In this document: positions 23,230 through 31,887 of the stretch, one piece after another
Numbering within the stretch: the first letter of the stretch is position 1
How the letters are laid out: every line of letters begins with the position of its first letter
Origin: an uncultured bacterium
Lineage (GTDB): Bacteria; Atribacterota; Atribacteria; Atribacterales; Caldatribacteriaceae
Direction: 5' to 3'
NCBI GenBank assembly: GCA_937139415.1
Contig: CAKZPS010000012.1
Location: 1 to 38,059 of the forward strand
DNA length: 38,059 nt
Translations under genes and position numbers: made by a program
Notes under the pieces: generated by a model
Told to the model about the DNA's origin: nothing
Seen by the model: the letters and a program-made list of their open reading frames with translations, nothing else
The model's database searches: none

Positions 23230-24014
23230 GTACCTCCAGTCGATACGCGAGAGATGAAGGCATTGTATTGAAGAAGAGAGATTTTTCTGAAATGGATACC
23301 ATCGTCACCCTCTTTGCCCGTCGACGGGGAAAATTCCAAGCCATTGCCAAGGGGGCGAGAAAACTGGGGAATCGTTTTGGAGCTTCCTTGGACCTCTTTT
23401 GTGTTTGTGATTTTTTCCTTTACACCGCTTCGGGTATGACCAACATCGTGCAAACCAAAATTCAACGTTCTTTTCGAGATTTACTGCGGGAATGGATCAC
23501 CTGGATTGGCGGAGAGTATGTGTTGTATCTTGTGGATCGGGTTTTGGAAGAGGAAAAACCGGAAGGGAAAGTTTTCGACCGGTTAATTGAGGTTTGGAAA
23601 AACATGCTCCTTGTGCGAGGTGATGAACTCAAGGTAGGCCTTTTAACCCTATGGTTTCGAGTGGTCCTCATTACATCTTTAGGCGTTACTCCTTGTCTCA
23701 GCGAGTGCATCTCCTGTGGGCGAAGTTTGGGAAAGGAAGAGAGCTTTTTGAGTATTTCCCAAGGAGGGAGGATCTGTCGGTATTGTGCACGGAGTGGGCA
23801 AGATTTGCTACCCCTCTCTCCCTTTTTGGGAGTAGTTTTGCTCTATTTATTTTCCCATTCCTTAGAGGCATTACTCAGGTTGCGTCTCAAGCGAGAGGAG
23901 TTTCTATTTTTTGATCGCACGGTATCCGCGTATTTAGGGTACCACACGGAGAAAAAAATTGATCCCCTGTTCTATTTCCTGGAACAAGTCAAGGGAAATA
24001 CATACAATATATGA
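23208..24014 (+). CDS. recO: DNA repair protein RecO
   Basis: This 268-residue protein is RecO, which helps RecR load RecA on SSB-coated single strands. The N-terminal OB fold starts with EGIVLKKRDFSEMDTIVTLF and GKFQAIAKGARK. A zinc finger is visible as CISCGR and later CRYC. The C-terminal helical part is typical in length. ATG 23208 and GTG 23226 are both possible starts; the first has AGAGG 9 nt upstream. It overlaps the end of era by about 22 bp, the usual era-recO arrangement. Confidence 0.92.
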   Translation: MGLPGTVSTSSRYARDEGIVLKKRDFSEMDTIVTLFARRRGKFQAIAKGARKLGNRFGASLDLFCVCDFFLYTASGMTNIVQTKIQRSFRDLLREWITWIGGEYVLYLVDRVLEEEKPEGKVFDRLIEVWKNMLLVRGDELKVGLLTLWFRVVLITSLGVTPCLSECISCGRSLGKEESFLSISQGGRICRYCARSGQDLLPLSPFLGVVLLYLFSHSLEALLRLRLKREEFLFFDRTVSAYLGYHTEKKIDPLFYFLEQVKGNTYNI

Positions 24015-24042
24015 TGCCATCTTGGAGAGAGGAGGAGAAACA

Positions 24043-24144
24043 ATGGGAAAAGGAGATCGGCGGACGAGAAGAGGAAAAATCTTTGTCGGGAGTTACGGAA
24101 AATCTCGCCCCAAAGAGAATAATAAGAAGAAAAACACTCGATAG
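24043..24144 (+). CDS. thx: Small ribosomal protein bTHX (Thx)
   Basis: This 33-residue very basic peptide matches Thx, the small 30S protein first found in Thermus: MGKGDRRTRRGKIFVGSYGK is close to the Thermus form, which reads RGKIW then RGTYGK. Thx sits in the head of the 30S and stabilises RNA helices. ATG 24043 has GGAGGAG 7 nt upstream; an upstream in-frame start at 23959 would add unrelated residues from inside recO. Its length is below usual gene-finder limits, so it is easily missed. Placement after recO is odd for the family. Confidence 0.92.
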   Translation: MGKGDRRTRRGKIFVGSYGKSRPKENNKKKNTR

Positions 24145-24190
24145 GATTCTTAAGCGCGTGGGTTCTTTGGTAGATTTCCTGTGAGGTGAG

Positions 24191-24219
24191 TTGACAGGAT
24201 CTTTTTTGGTTGATATAGT
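24191..24219 (+). promoter_or_regulatory. Promoter of glyQ-glyS
   Basis: TTGACA (24191-24196) and TATAGT (24214-24219) are 17 bp apart, 32 bp before the glyQ start. It likely also serves the PPDK regulator and ppdK downstream. Confidence 0.85.
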
Positions 24220-24250
24220 TTATCTCCGATGTGTTTTTGGGGGTAAGCGT

Positions 24251-25141
24251 GTGTACTTTCAAGACATTATTCTGGCCTTAAGCGATTACTGGCAGAAACA
24301 AGGATGTGTTTTAGTCCAACCGTACGATATTGAAGTGGGAGCGGGAACCATGAACCCCGCAACTTTTTTACGAGTTTTGGGTCCTGAACCGTGGAAGGTG
24401 GCTTATTGCGAGCCTTCACGTCGTCCCACCGATGGACGGTATGGAGAGAACCCCAATCGTCTGTATGAACACTATCAGTTTCAGGTTATTATGAAACCGT
24501 CTCCGGCCGACATCCAGGACATGTACCTCCGAAGTCTTTTCCACTTAGGGATCAATCCTCAGGAACACGACATCCGCTTCGTAGAAGATAATTGGGAATC
24601 GCCTACTCTTGGCGCCTGGGGTTTGGGATGGGAAGTATGGCTTGACGGGATGGAAATCGCCCAATTCACCTATTTTCAGCAGGCAGGGGGGATCGATCTC
24701 AAACCGATTTCGGTAGAGATCACCTATGGCTTAGAGCGTATTGCCATGTATCTCCAGGAGAAAGAGAACGTTTTTGACGTTCGGTGGAATAGAGAGCTCA
24801 CCTATGGAGACATTCGCTGGCAAGAGGAGCGCGAGCACTCCATATACAGTTTCGATGAGAGCGCCCCCCAGACTCTCTTTACTTTCTTTGAACTCTATGA
24901 ACGAGAGGCTCGCCGTCTCTTGGACAAAGAATTGGTGTTCCCTGCTTACGATTACATTCTGAAATGTTCTCACACCTTTAACCTGCTTGACGCCTGTGGT
25001 GGGATTAGCGTTATCGAGAGGAGTCAATACATGGGCAGAATTCGTCAGTTAGCCAACCGTTGCGCTCAGTTGTATCTCAAGAAGCGACAAGAGCTTCATT
25101 TTCCCTGGTTGGAACGGCAAGGAATAGGGGAGATAACGTGA
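24251..25141 (+). CDS. glyQ: Glycyl-tRNA synthetase alpha subunit
   Basis: This 296-residue protein is the catalytic alpha chain of the bacterial heterotetrameric glycyl-tRNA synthetase. It shows the class II pattern with [53 protein letters not shown] in parts, [17 protein letters not shown] and [12 protein letters not shown] 24251 is used because GGGGGT lies 6 nt upstream and the conserved region begins [13 protein letters not shown]; the longer frame starting at 24191 begins inside the promoter. It overlaps glyS by 4 bp (GTGA). Confidence 0.97.
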   Translation: MYFQDIILALSDYWQKQGCVLVQPYDIEVGAGTMNPATFLRVLGPEPWKVAYCEPSRRPTDGRYGENPNRLYEHYQFQVIMKPSPADIQDMYLRSLFHLGINPQEHDIRFVEDNWESPTLGAWGLGWEVWLDGMEIAQFTYFQQAGGIDLKPISVEITYGLERIAMYLQEKENVFDVRWNRELTYGDIRWQEEREHSIYSFDESAPQTLFTFFELYEREARRLLDKELVFPAYDYILKCSHTFNLLDACGGISVIERSQYMGRIRQLANRCAQLYLKKRQELHFPWLERQGIGEIT

Positions 25142-27270
25142 GGGAAAGAGACCTACTCTTAGAAATCGGGGTAGAAGAGCTTCCTACCAGTATGATTGAT
25201 GATATCTTCGGGGAGCTCGAGGAAAAATTTAGCAAAGCTTTTCATGAAGCTCGTTTGTCCTATCAACACTTACACGTGTGGGGTACCCCACGTCGGATGG
25301 TCATTTACGTAGAAGATTTGGCGGAGACCCAAGCTCCTCTCATGAGCGAGATTAAAGGACCGCCCAAAAAGGTAGGCATGGCCGATGACGGCACTCTTCT
25401 TGCTCCCGCCCTTGCTTTTGCCCGGGCTCAGGGTATCGAGGTGAACCAGCTCTTCGTGAGAGAGACGGAGAGAGGAACCTATATCTTTGGAAGAAAGGAA
25501 GAACCGGGGAAACCCACCGAGGAGATTCTCCCCCTGTTACTTCCCTCGATCATTCTTGCCTTAGAATTTCCTCGCACCATGTTGTGGGGTGAGGGAGAGT
25601 TTCGTTTTGTTCGGCCTATTCGTTGGATTGTAGCACTGTGGGGAGGACGGGAGGTTCGCTTCTCCATTGCCGGTGTATCCTCCTCTTCGTACAGCCGGGG
25701 ACATCGGTTCTTTGCTCCTCTGCCGGTGGTCATTCCCTCTGCTTCGGAGTATCGGTCCTCTCTCTTTTCTGCCAAGGTAGTGGTTGACCCGAAAGATCGG
25801 CGTCGCTTGATTGCGCAATGTCTCGACCGGGAAGCACAAAGCCTGGGAGGCAATTGGTTGCGAGACGAGGCCTTGCTCGATGAGGTCAATTTTTTGGTGG
25901 AATGCCCTGAAGTGGTGGTCGGTCGATTTGAACCCAAATACTTAGTGCTCCCTTCCCAAGTATTGATCACCGTGATGAAGCATCACCAAAAGTATTTCGC
26001 CTGTGTCGATGCTCAGGGAAATCTCTTGCCTTTCTTTTTTGTGGTTTTGAATCGGCCGAAAAACGATGCTGAGAAAATTATCCACGGAAATGAACGGGTT
26101 TTGCGGGCTCGTTTAGAGGATGCCCTCTTTTTCTTTCACGAAGACCGGAAGAAAACTTTGGCGAGTCGGGTAGAACTCTTACGTGGAGTGGTTTTCCAAG
26201 AAGGCTTGGGGACGCTATGGGAAAAAACCAATCGACTCATAGAGCTCGCCGAATACCTGAGGAAACTCCTCCACTTGAGTGAGGAAGAGTGTATCTCTCT
26301 CAAGCGAGCTGCTCTTTTGGCCAAGGCGGATCTCGTCTCGGAAATGGTGAAGGAATTTCCCGAATTGCAGGGTTATATGGGGAAGACCTACGCTCTCTTA
26401 GAAGGAGAGGGAGAAGAGGTGGCTTCAGCCATTGAGGAAATGTATTTCCCCCTTCCCGGGCAAGAGAATTACCCGAAGACTCATCTCGGGCGAGTGTTAT
26501 CCTTGGTGGATAAAATGGATACCTTGGTTTCGAGCTTCGCTTTGGGACGTATACCGACCGGTTCTCTTGACCCCCTTGGTTTACGGAGGACGGCGCAAGG
26601 AATTGTAGATATTCTCATAAACGGTGGTCTTCATTGTCCTCTCCTCCCTTGGATAACCTATAATTTGCAACTCCTTGAGAAACAAGGTTTTGCCACCTAT
26701 ACTTCGCAAGTGTTAGAGAACGTCAAGGAATTTATTTTTGCTCGTCTCCGTTCTCGTTTACTCGGTGAGGGGGTCCATTATTCGGTCATCAATGCCGTTT
26801 TTGCCACTAAAAATGACGATGTGTACGATGCCTTCCGTCGGATAGAATTTCTGGACCGCTTGGTGAGGACGCGTCGAGAGTTTTTGCTCGACGTGGTGAC
26901 CGGCTTTACGCGGGCAAACAATATCAGCCGTAACTTTCCTCACCGGGGAGAAGTGCGGGAAGAGCTCCTCCAAGAAGAGGCAGAGAGAGTTTTGTATCAA
27001 ACCATGAAGGAAATTCAAGGAACCTTTTGCGAGAAGATGCGTAAGAGAGAATACGAAGAGGCTTTGGAAATGTTCTCTTCGCTCCTTCCGGCTTTGAATA
27101 CCTTTTTTGACCGGGTTTTAGTCATGTGTGATGAAGAAGCTTTGCGAGAGAATCGTCTCCGCTTAATGAAGAGCATTGTGGAAATGTGGAGTGAATTTGC
27201 CGATATGTCGCTTCTCGTTTTGGAAGATGCCCGAGGTGAGGTCATTGGAGGATTACCAGGTCAGCGATGA
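25138..27270 (+). CDS. glyS: Glycyl-tRNA synthetase beta subunit
   Basis: This 710-residue protein is the tRNA-binding beta chain that partners GlyQ. It begins [20 protein letters not shown], and shows the family segments [50 protein letters not shown] and [10 protein letters not shown]. The HD-like domain and C-terminal anticodon-binding region are full length. GTG 25138 overlaps the glyQ stop as GTGA, so the subunits are translationally coupled. The next gene starts inside its 3' end. Confidence 0.97.
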   Translation: MRERDLLLEIGVEELPTSMIDDIFGELEEKFSKAFHEARLSYQHLHVWGTPRRMVIYVEDLAETQAPLMSEIKGPPKKVGMADDGTLLAPALAFARAQGIEVNQLFVRETERGTYIFGRKEEPGKPTEEILPLLLPSIILALEFPRTMLWGEGEFRFVRPIRWIVALWGGREVRFSIAGVSSSSYSRGHRFFAPLPVVIPSASEYRSSLFSAKVVVDPKDRRRLIAQCLDREAQSLGGNWLRDEALLDEVNFLVECPEVVVGRFEPKYLVLPSQVLITVMKHHQKYFACVDAQGNLLPFFFVVLNRPKNDAEKIIHGNERVLRARLEDALFFFHEDRKKTLASRVELLRGVVFQEGLGTLWEKTNRLIELAEYLRKLLHLSEEECISLKRAALLAKADLVSEMVKEFPELQGYMGKTYALLEGEGEEVASAIEEMYFPLPGQENYPKTHLGRVLSLVDKMDTLVSSFALGRIPTGSLDPLGLRRTAQGIVDILINGGLHCPLLPWITYNLQLLEKQGFATYTSQVLENVKEFIFARLRSRLLGEGVHYSVINAVFATKNDDVYDAFRRIEFLDRLVRTRREFLLDVVTGFTRANNISRNFPHRGEVREELLQEEAERVLYQTMKEIQGTFCEKMRKREYEEALEMFSSLLPALNTFFDRVLVMCDEEALRENRLRLMKSIVEMWSEFADMSLLVLEDARGEVIGGLPGQR

Positions 27271-28090
27271 TTTTAATATTTTTGTGATTTCCGATGGAAC
27301 GGGCAAAACGGCCTTTTCCGTAGTGCAAGCTGCGCTTTTGCAGTTCGAACTTCCTCGCGTGAGTATTTTGCGTTTTACCAACGTCCGCAACCGAGAGGAA
27401 ATCTATAGTATTATGGATATGGTGAGGGTGCAAAAAGACATTGTCGTATATACCATTGTGAACGAAGAATTAGCCGAGACCGTTCGTATTGAAGCGGTGA
27501 ACCGTAGCGTAACCGCGTTAGATGTTTTAGGACCCTTAGTAGAAACCTTAAAGAGACGCAGTTCTCGCCGGCCACGAGGAATCCCGGGGCTTTTTCAACG
27601 GTCGGAAGAGCGCGTTACCGAACGTTTAGAGGCCATTGAGTATGCTTTAGAGAAGAGTACCGGCTTCAGCGTTTCCAATTTGGAACAGGCGGATATCATT
27701 CTTCTGACCGTGTGGTACCCCCATAGAGATGAATGTATCCTGCGACTGGCGGAAAAGGGGATTAAATGTGGTTACGTGATTCTGGACCCACATCTTCCCT
27801 TGCCTACGAACTTGGAGGAGGTGGTTTGTCGGGCATCGAAGAGTTTACGGGTGGGCATCAAGATGGATCCGATCTACTTGAGCGCTTTGCGTTCAGAGAG
27901 AATTAAGGCTTTGGGATTAAATTGTCTCGCGGAAAAGGCGAGCTTAGAAGAAGTGCAGAAAGAGCTCGATTTTGCGCAGGCTATATATGAGAAACTGGGG
28001 TGTTCGGTGATTGACGTTTCTCAGTTGAGTAGCGAGGAAATTGTGAATCTACTTTTGGGCCAAATTAAGAAGAGGGAGGAAGAAGCATGA
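27227..28090 (+). CDS. Divergent PPDK regulatory protein (DUF299 kinase-pyrophosphorylase family)
   Basis: This 287-residue protein belongs to the bifunctional kinase/pyrophosphorylases that switch PPDK or PEP synthase off and on by threonine phosphorylation beside the catalytic histidine. The N-terminal motif IFVISDGTGKTAFSV (18-32), ALDVLGPLVETL and a central EAIEYALEKSTG are recognisable. Two hallmarks are lost. The usual DDG after the EAIE helix is S-T-G (144-146), and the nucleotide-binding GVSRTSKTPLS after AD(I/V)I is TVWYPHRDECI (161-171). Its place directly before ppdK, with a 4-bp overlap, still fits a PPDK partner. It may lack one or both activities, or work differently. ATG 27227 lies inside glyS with a weak ribosome site; TTG 27245 has GAGGTG 6 nt upstream. 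Confidence 0.85.
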   Translation: MPEVRSLEDYQVSDDFNIFVISDGTGKTAFSVVQAALLQFELPRVSILRFTNVRNREEIYSIMDMVRVQKDIVVYTIVNEELAETVRIEAVNRSVTALDVLGPLVETLKRRSSRRPRGIPGLFQRSEERVTERLEAIEYALEKSTGFSVSNLEQADIILLTVWYPHRDECILRLAEKGIKCGYVILDPHLPLPTNLEEVVCRASKSLRVGIKMDPIYLSALRSERIKALGLNCLAEKASLEEVQKELDFAQAIYEKLGCSVIDVSQLSSEEIVNLLLGQIKKREEEA

Positions 28091-30756
28091 AGAAGTACGT
28101 GTATTTCTTTGGCGAAGGCGATGCTTCGATGAAGTTGCTTTTGGGCGGAAAGGGGGCGAACCTTGCGGAAATGACCCGCATTGGTCTCCCTGTCCCTCTC
28201 GGTTTTACCATCTCGACCGAAGCATGCGCTCACTTTTACAAGAATAACCAAGCTTGGCCTCAAGGGTTAGAGGAAGAGGTAAAAAAGAACTTGAGTGATT
28301 TAGAGGCAAAGACGGGAAAGAAATTCGGCGATCCCAATAATCCTCTGCTCGTGTCGGTACGTTCCGGTGCGCCTGCTTCCATGCCGGGGATGATGGATAC
28401 CATCCTCAATCTGGGTTTGAACGATCACGTGATGGAGAGTTTAGCAAAGCTCACCCAGAATGAGCGTTTTGCTTGCGATTGTTACCGTCGGTTCATCCAG
28501 ATGTTTGGAAACGTGGTTATGGGAGTAGGCCATGATAAGTTTGAAGCGATCCTGGACGAGGTCAAGGAAAAAGTTGGAGCGAAGGTGGATACCGACCTTG
28601 ATGCTCAAGCCTTGCGGGAGGTCATCGCCAAGTATAAGGAGTTGTATAAACGCGAAACTGGAGAAGAATTCCCCCAAGAACCATACGAACAGCTTCGCCG
28701 AGCCATTAACGCCGTGTTCGCTTCTTGGAATAACAAGCGAGCGATCACGTATCGGAAGATTCACAAAATTCCCGAAGACTGGGGTACAGCGGTAAACGTT
28801 CAGACCATGGTCTTTGGAAACATGGGTTTCGACTCTGGAACGGGTGTTGGTTTTACCCGTAACCCATCGACGGGAGTGAAGGAGTACTACGGTGAGTATC
28901 TCTTGAATGCCCAGGGTGAAGACGTGGTAGCCGGTATTCGTACTCCGAAGCCAATTAAAGAGATGGAGAAAGAACTTCCCCACGCCTTTGAAGAGCTCAA
29001 GAAGGTCTACGAGATTCTGGAGAAACACTACAAAGATATGCAGGACTTTGAATTTACCATTGAGAAAGGGAAGCTCTACCTCTTGCAAACCCGAACCGGC
29101 AAACGCACTGCGCAGGCAGCGATTAAGATCGCGGTAGACATGGTACGAGAAGGCTTAATCGATGAAAAGACTGCGGTCAAGCGGGTTGAACCGGATCAGC
29201 TCAATCAGCTCTTGCATCCCCAGATCGATCGGAGCCAACCCTTAAAAGTTCTTGCCAAGGGTCTCCCTGCTTCTCCCGGTGCCGCTTACGGAAAAGTGGT
29301 TTTCGATGCTGATGAAGCGGAACAACTCGGTAATAACGGCGAAAAGGTCATTTTGGTCCGTCCGGAAACTACTCCTGATGATATCCATGGTGTGGTTGCC
29401 GCGCAAGGAATCCTCACGAGCCGCGGAGGAATGACCAGTCACGCGGCGGTTGTGGCTCGGGGTATGGGGAAACCCTGTGTGGCAGGTTGTGAGGCCATCA
29501 AGATTGACCTGGATAAGAGAGAGTTCGTGGTAAACGGTGTGGTAGTCAAAGACGGTGACTACATCACCATCGACGGTGGTACGGGAGAGGTCATTTTGGG
29601 TCAAGTGCGAACTATTCCTCCTCAACTTTCGGAAGAATTCCGCACCTTACTCTCCTGGGCGGATAAAATCCGCAAGCTTGGTGTGCGAGCCAACGCCGAC
29701 ACCCCCGTTGATGCTCAAAAAGCTATTGATTTTGGAGCAGAGGGTATCGGACTTTGCCGAACTGAGCACATGTTTATGGCTTTAGACCGTCTCCCTTGGG
29801 TGCAGAAGATGATCATGGCCCAAACCCTCGAGGAACGGAAGGAAGCTCTCTCTCATATTGAACCAATGCAGAAGGGAGATTTCAAAGAAATCTTCCGCAT
29901 CATGGAAGGGAAGCCGGTTACCATCCGTTTGATTGACCCACCGCTCCATGAATTTCTGCCCAAGCTTGAGGACTTGTTAGTGGAAGTAACCACCCTTCGG
30001 GTAAAGGGTGTAACCGGTCCGGAACTTGAAGAGAAAGAGAAACTCCTCAAGTTGGTGCGAAATCTCCACGAGGCGAACCCGATGCTCGGTCTGCGCGGAT
30101 GCCGGTTGGGGATTCTCTACCCGGAAATCGTTGAAATGCAAGTCCGGGCGATCATGGAAGCTGCTTGTGAGTTGGCCAAAGAAGGCGTCAAGGTGATCCC
30201 CGAGATCATGATTCCTCTCGTCGGTCACAAGAACGAGATCAAAGTGCTCAAGGAAAAGCTTGACGAAGTGGCGCAGCAAGTGATTGAGCAGTACCAGGTA
30301 AACATTACCTACAGCTTCGGGACCATGATCGAGGTTCCTCGTGCCGCTTTGGTTGCCGATCAAATCGCCGAAGATGCCGAGTTCTTCTCCTTCGGAACCA
30401 ATGACTTGACCCAGATGACCTTTGGCTACAGCCGTGATGATGCCGAAGGGAAATTCCTCTTCTTCTATGAGGAGAACGGCATTCTTCCCGAAGATCCCTT
30501 CCAAGTACTGGACCAAGAGGGTGTGGGTCAACTGATGCGCCTTGGGGTTGAAAAGGGTCGTAAGACTCGCGCCAATCTGAAATGCGGGATCTGTGGTGAA
30601 CACGGTGGAGAGCCGAAATCGGTCAAATTCTGCCATAGGGTTGGTTTGAACTACGTCAGTTGTTCCCCCTTCCGGGTGCCCATTGCTCGTCTCGCTGCGG
30701 CTCATGCGGTTATCGAAGAAGAAGCCAAGAGAGACGAGAAGAAATTCGATCTCTAA
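28087..30756 (+). CDS. ppdK: Pyruvate, phosphate dikinase
   Basis: This 889-residue enzyme reversibly converts ATP, phosphate and pyruvate to AMP, PPi and PEP. The N-terminal ATP-grasp part has LLGGKGANLAEMTRIGLPVP and SVRSGAPASMPGMMDTILN. The swivelling domain carries H452 with the regulatory Thr T450 in GGMTSHAAVVARGMGKPC. The C-terminal barrel has FGAEGIGLCRTEHMF, SFGTNDLTQMTFG and the catalytic C836 in GICGEHGG. All active-site motifs are intact and length is normal. It starts with ATGA overlapping its divergent regulator. With the membrane pyrophosphatase about 1 kb downstream it supports a PPi-based energy metabolism, typical of anaerobes. Confidence 0.98.
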   Translation: MKKYVYFFGEGDASMKLLLGGKGANLAEMTRIGLPVPLGFTISTEACAHFYKNNQAWPQGLEEEVKKNLSDLEAKTGKKFGDPNNPLLVSVRSGAPASMPGMMDTILNLGLNDHVMESLAKLTQNERFACDCYRRFIQMFGNVVMGVGHDKFEAILDEVKEKVGAKVDTDLDAQALREVIAKYKELYKRETGEEFPQEPYEQLRRAINAVFASWNNKRAITYRKIHKIPEDWGTAVNVQTMVFGNMGFDSGTGVGFTRNPSTGVKEYYGEYLLNAQGEDVVAGIRTPKPIKEMEKELPHAFEELKKVYEILEKHYKDMQDFEFTIEKGKLYLLQTRTGKRTAQAAIKIAVDMVREGLIDEKTAVKRVEPDQLNQLLHPQIDRSQPLKVLAKGLPASPGAAYGKVVFDADEAEQLGNNGEKVILVRPETTPDDIHGVVAAQGILTSRGGMTSHAAVVARGMGKPCVAGCEAIKIDLDKREFVVNGVVVKDGDYITIDGGTGEVILGQVRTIPPQLSEEFRTLLSWADKIRKLGVRANADTPVDAQKAIDFGAEGIGLCRTEHMFMALDRLPWVQKMIMAQTLEERKEALSHIEPMQKGDFKEIFRIMEGKPVTIRLIDPPLHEFLPKLEDLLVEVTTLRVKGVTGPELEEKEKLLKLVRNLHEANPMLGLRGCRLGILYPEIVEMQVRAIMEAACELAKEGVKVIPEIMIPLVGHKNEIKVLKEKLDEVAQQVIEQYQVNITYSFGTMIEVPRAALVADQIAEDAEFFSFGTNDLTQMTFGYSRDDAEGKFLFFYEENGILPEDPFQVLDQEGVGQLMRLGVEKGRKTRANLKCGICGEHGGEPKSVKFCHRVGLNYVSCSPFRVPIARLAAAHAVIEEEAKRDEKKFDL

Positions 30757-30764
30757 GGACGACT

Positions 30765-30789
30765 GGGGCGGTGACGAGCCGCCCCTTTT
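30765..30789 (+). terminator. Intrinsic terminator after ppdK
   Basis: GGGGCGG (30765-30771) and CCGCCCC (30779-30785) form a 7-bp GC stem with a 7-nt loop, followed by TTTT. It separates ppdK from the broken dgt gene. Confidence 0.82.
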
Positions 30790-30794
30790 GGGTG

Positions 30795-31859
30795 ATGATT
30801 TTGGATATCGGTGAGCTCAAGAGTTTCTGGGAGGAGAAAGGGGGGAGATTCTTTCTCCTTTTGCAGTTTTGAATAGTCAGAGCCGGGGATGGGAAAAAAC
30901 GAGGTAGAGTGTGAACTTTGAACCTGTTTTCAGCGGGATCGCGATCGGATTATCCATAGTAAGGCTTTTCACCGTCTCAAGCATAAGAGTCAGGTGTTTT
31001 TGAGTCCGGAAGGCGATCATTATCGGACCTGTCTTATCCATACTTTAGAGGTAGCACAGATTGCCCGTACGATTGCGCCTGTTTTGCGGTTGAACGAAGA
31101 TCTGGTTGAAGCAATGAGTTTGGGACATGACCTTCGACATACCCCTTTCGGGTATGCCGGCGAAGAAGCCTTAGATGAGGTATATCCGGGAGGATTCAAA
31201 CATAATGAACAGAGGTTGCGGGTGGTTGAGGTTTTAAAAAACGATGGGCAGGGGCTCAGTTTGACCTGGGAAGTGAGAGATGGTATTCTCAAGCATTCTA
31301 AAACTCGGGCCGTAAGCCTTGTTTGTTCTCTTCATGAGCTTCCCCTTACTTCGGAGGGGCAGGTAGTTCGTTGGTCGGACATCGTGGCTTATGTCAACCA
31401 TGATATCGATGATGCCGTGCGGGGTGGGTTGGTGAAGGAAGACGAGCTCCCCAAAAAAGCTCTTTTGGTTTTAGGCAAGACCCATCGAGAGCGAATTAAC
31501 TGCATGGTTCGCGATATCGTTATCGAAAGCTTCGGTAAGCCATGGGTTACAATGAGTGATCCGGTACGTGAAGCCACGGAACAATTGCGGGAATTTCTTT
31601 TTGAGCGGGTGTATTTCGGTCCGGAGCAAACTCTGGATCGGGAGAAAGCAAGGGTGCTCGTGCGTTCGCCTTTCTCCTTTTTTACTGAAAAGCCCGAGAT
31701 TTTGCGTGGTATGATACCGGTTGGTGGGAGAGAAATGAAGACCTGGGAAGAGTGGGATGTGATTTTGTTTCCGGTATGACCGATCGGTATGCACTCTCCA
31801 TTTTCCAGAAGTATTTCCTTCTTTCTCCTGGTCACAGCGAGGAAGAGGGAAAGAAATAG
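30795..31859 (+). pseudogene. dgt: Broken dGTPase-like HD gene (dgt)
   Basis: The sequence encodes a dNTP triphosphohydrolase-like protein, but only when read in several frames. From ATG 30795, MILDIGELKSFWEEK is dgt-like; a -1 shift at 30836-30845 (G6 run) leads to ERGEILSPFAVLNSQSRG; a second -1 shift in the A6 run (30894-30899) leads to EVECEL, then TGA at 30919 replaces an expected Arg, then TCFQRDRDRIIHSKAF. The middle (30994-31779) is open for 261 residues. A third -1 shift at about 31747-31752 is needed to reach VGCDFVSGMTDRYALSIF and the stop at 31857. The metal motif is also altered: GHDLRHTPFGYAGE instead of GHDLGHTPFGHAGE. Translation from GTG 30994 could give a truncated protein lacking both ends. 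dgt next to dnaG is normal in this supercluster, so this is decay in place. Confidence 0.88.
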
Positions 31860-31887
31860 ACAATGAAGAAAGGAGGATTCAAGAATC

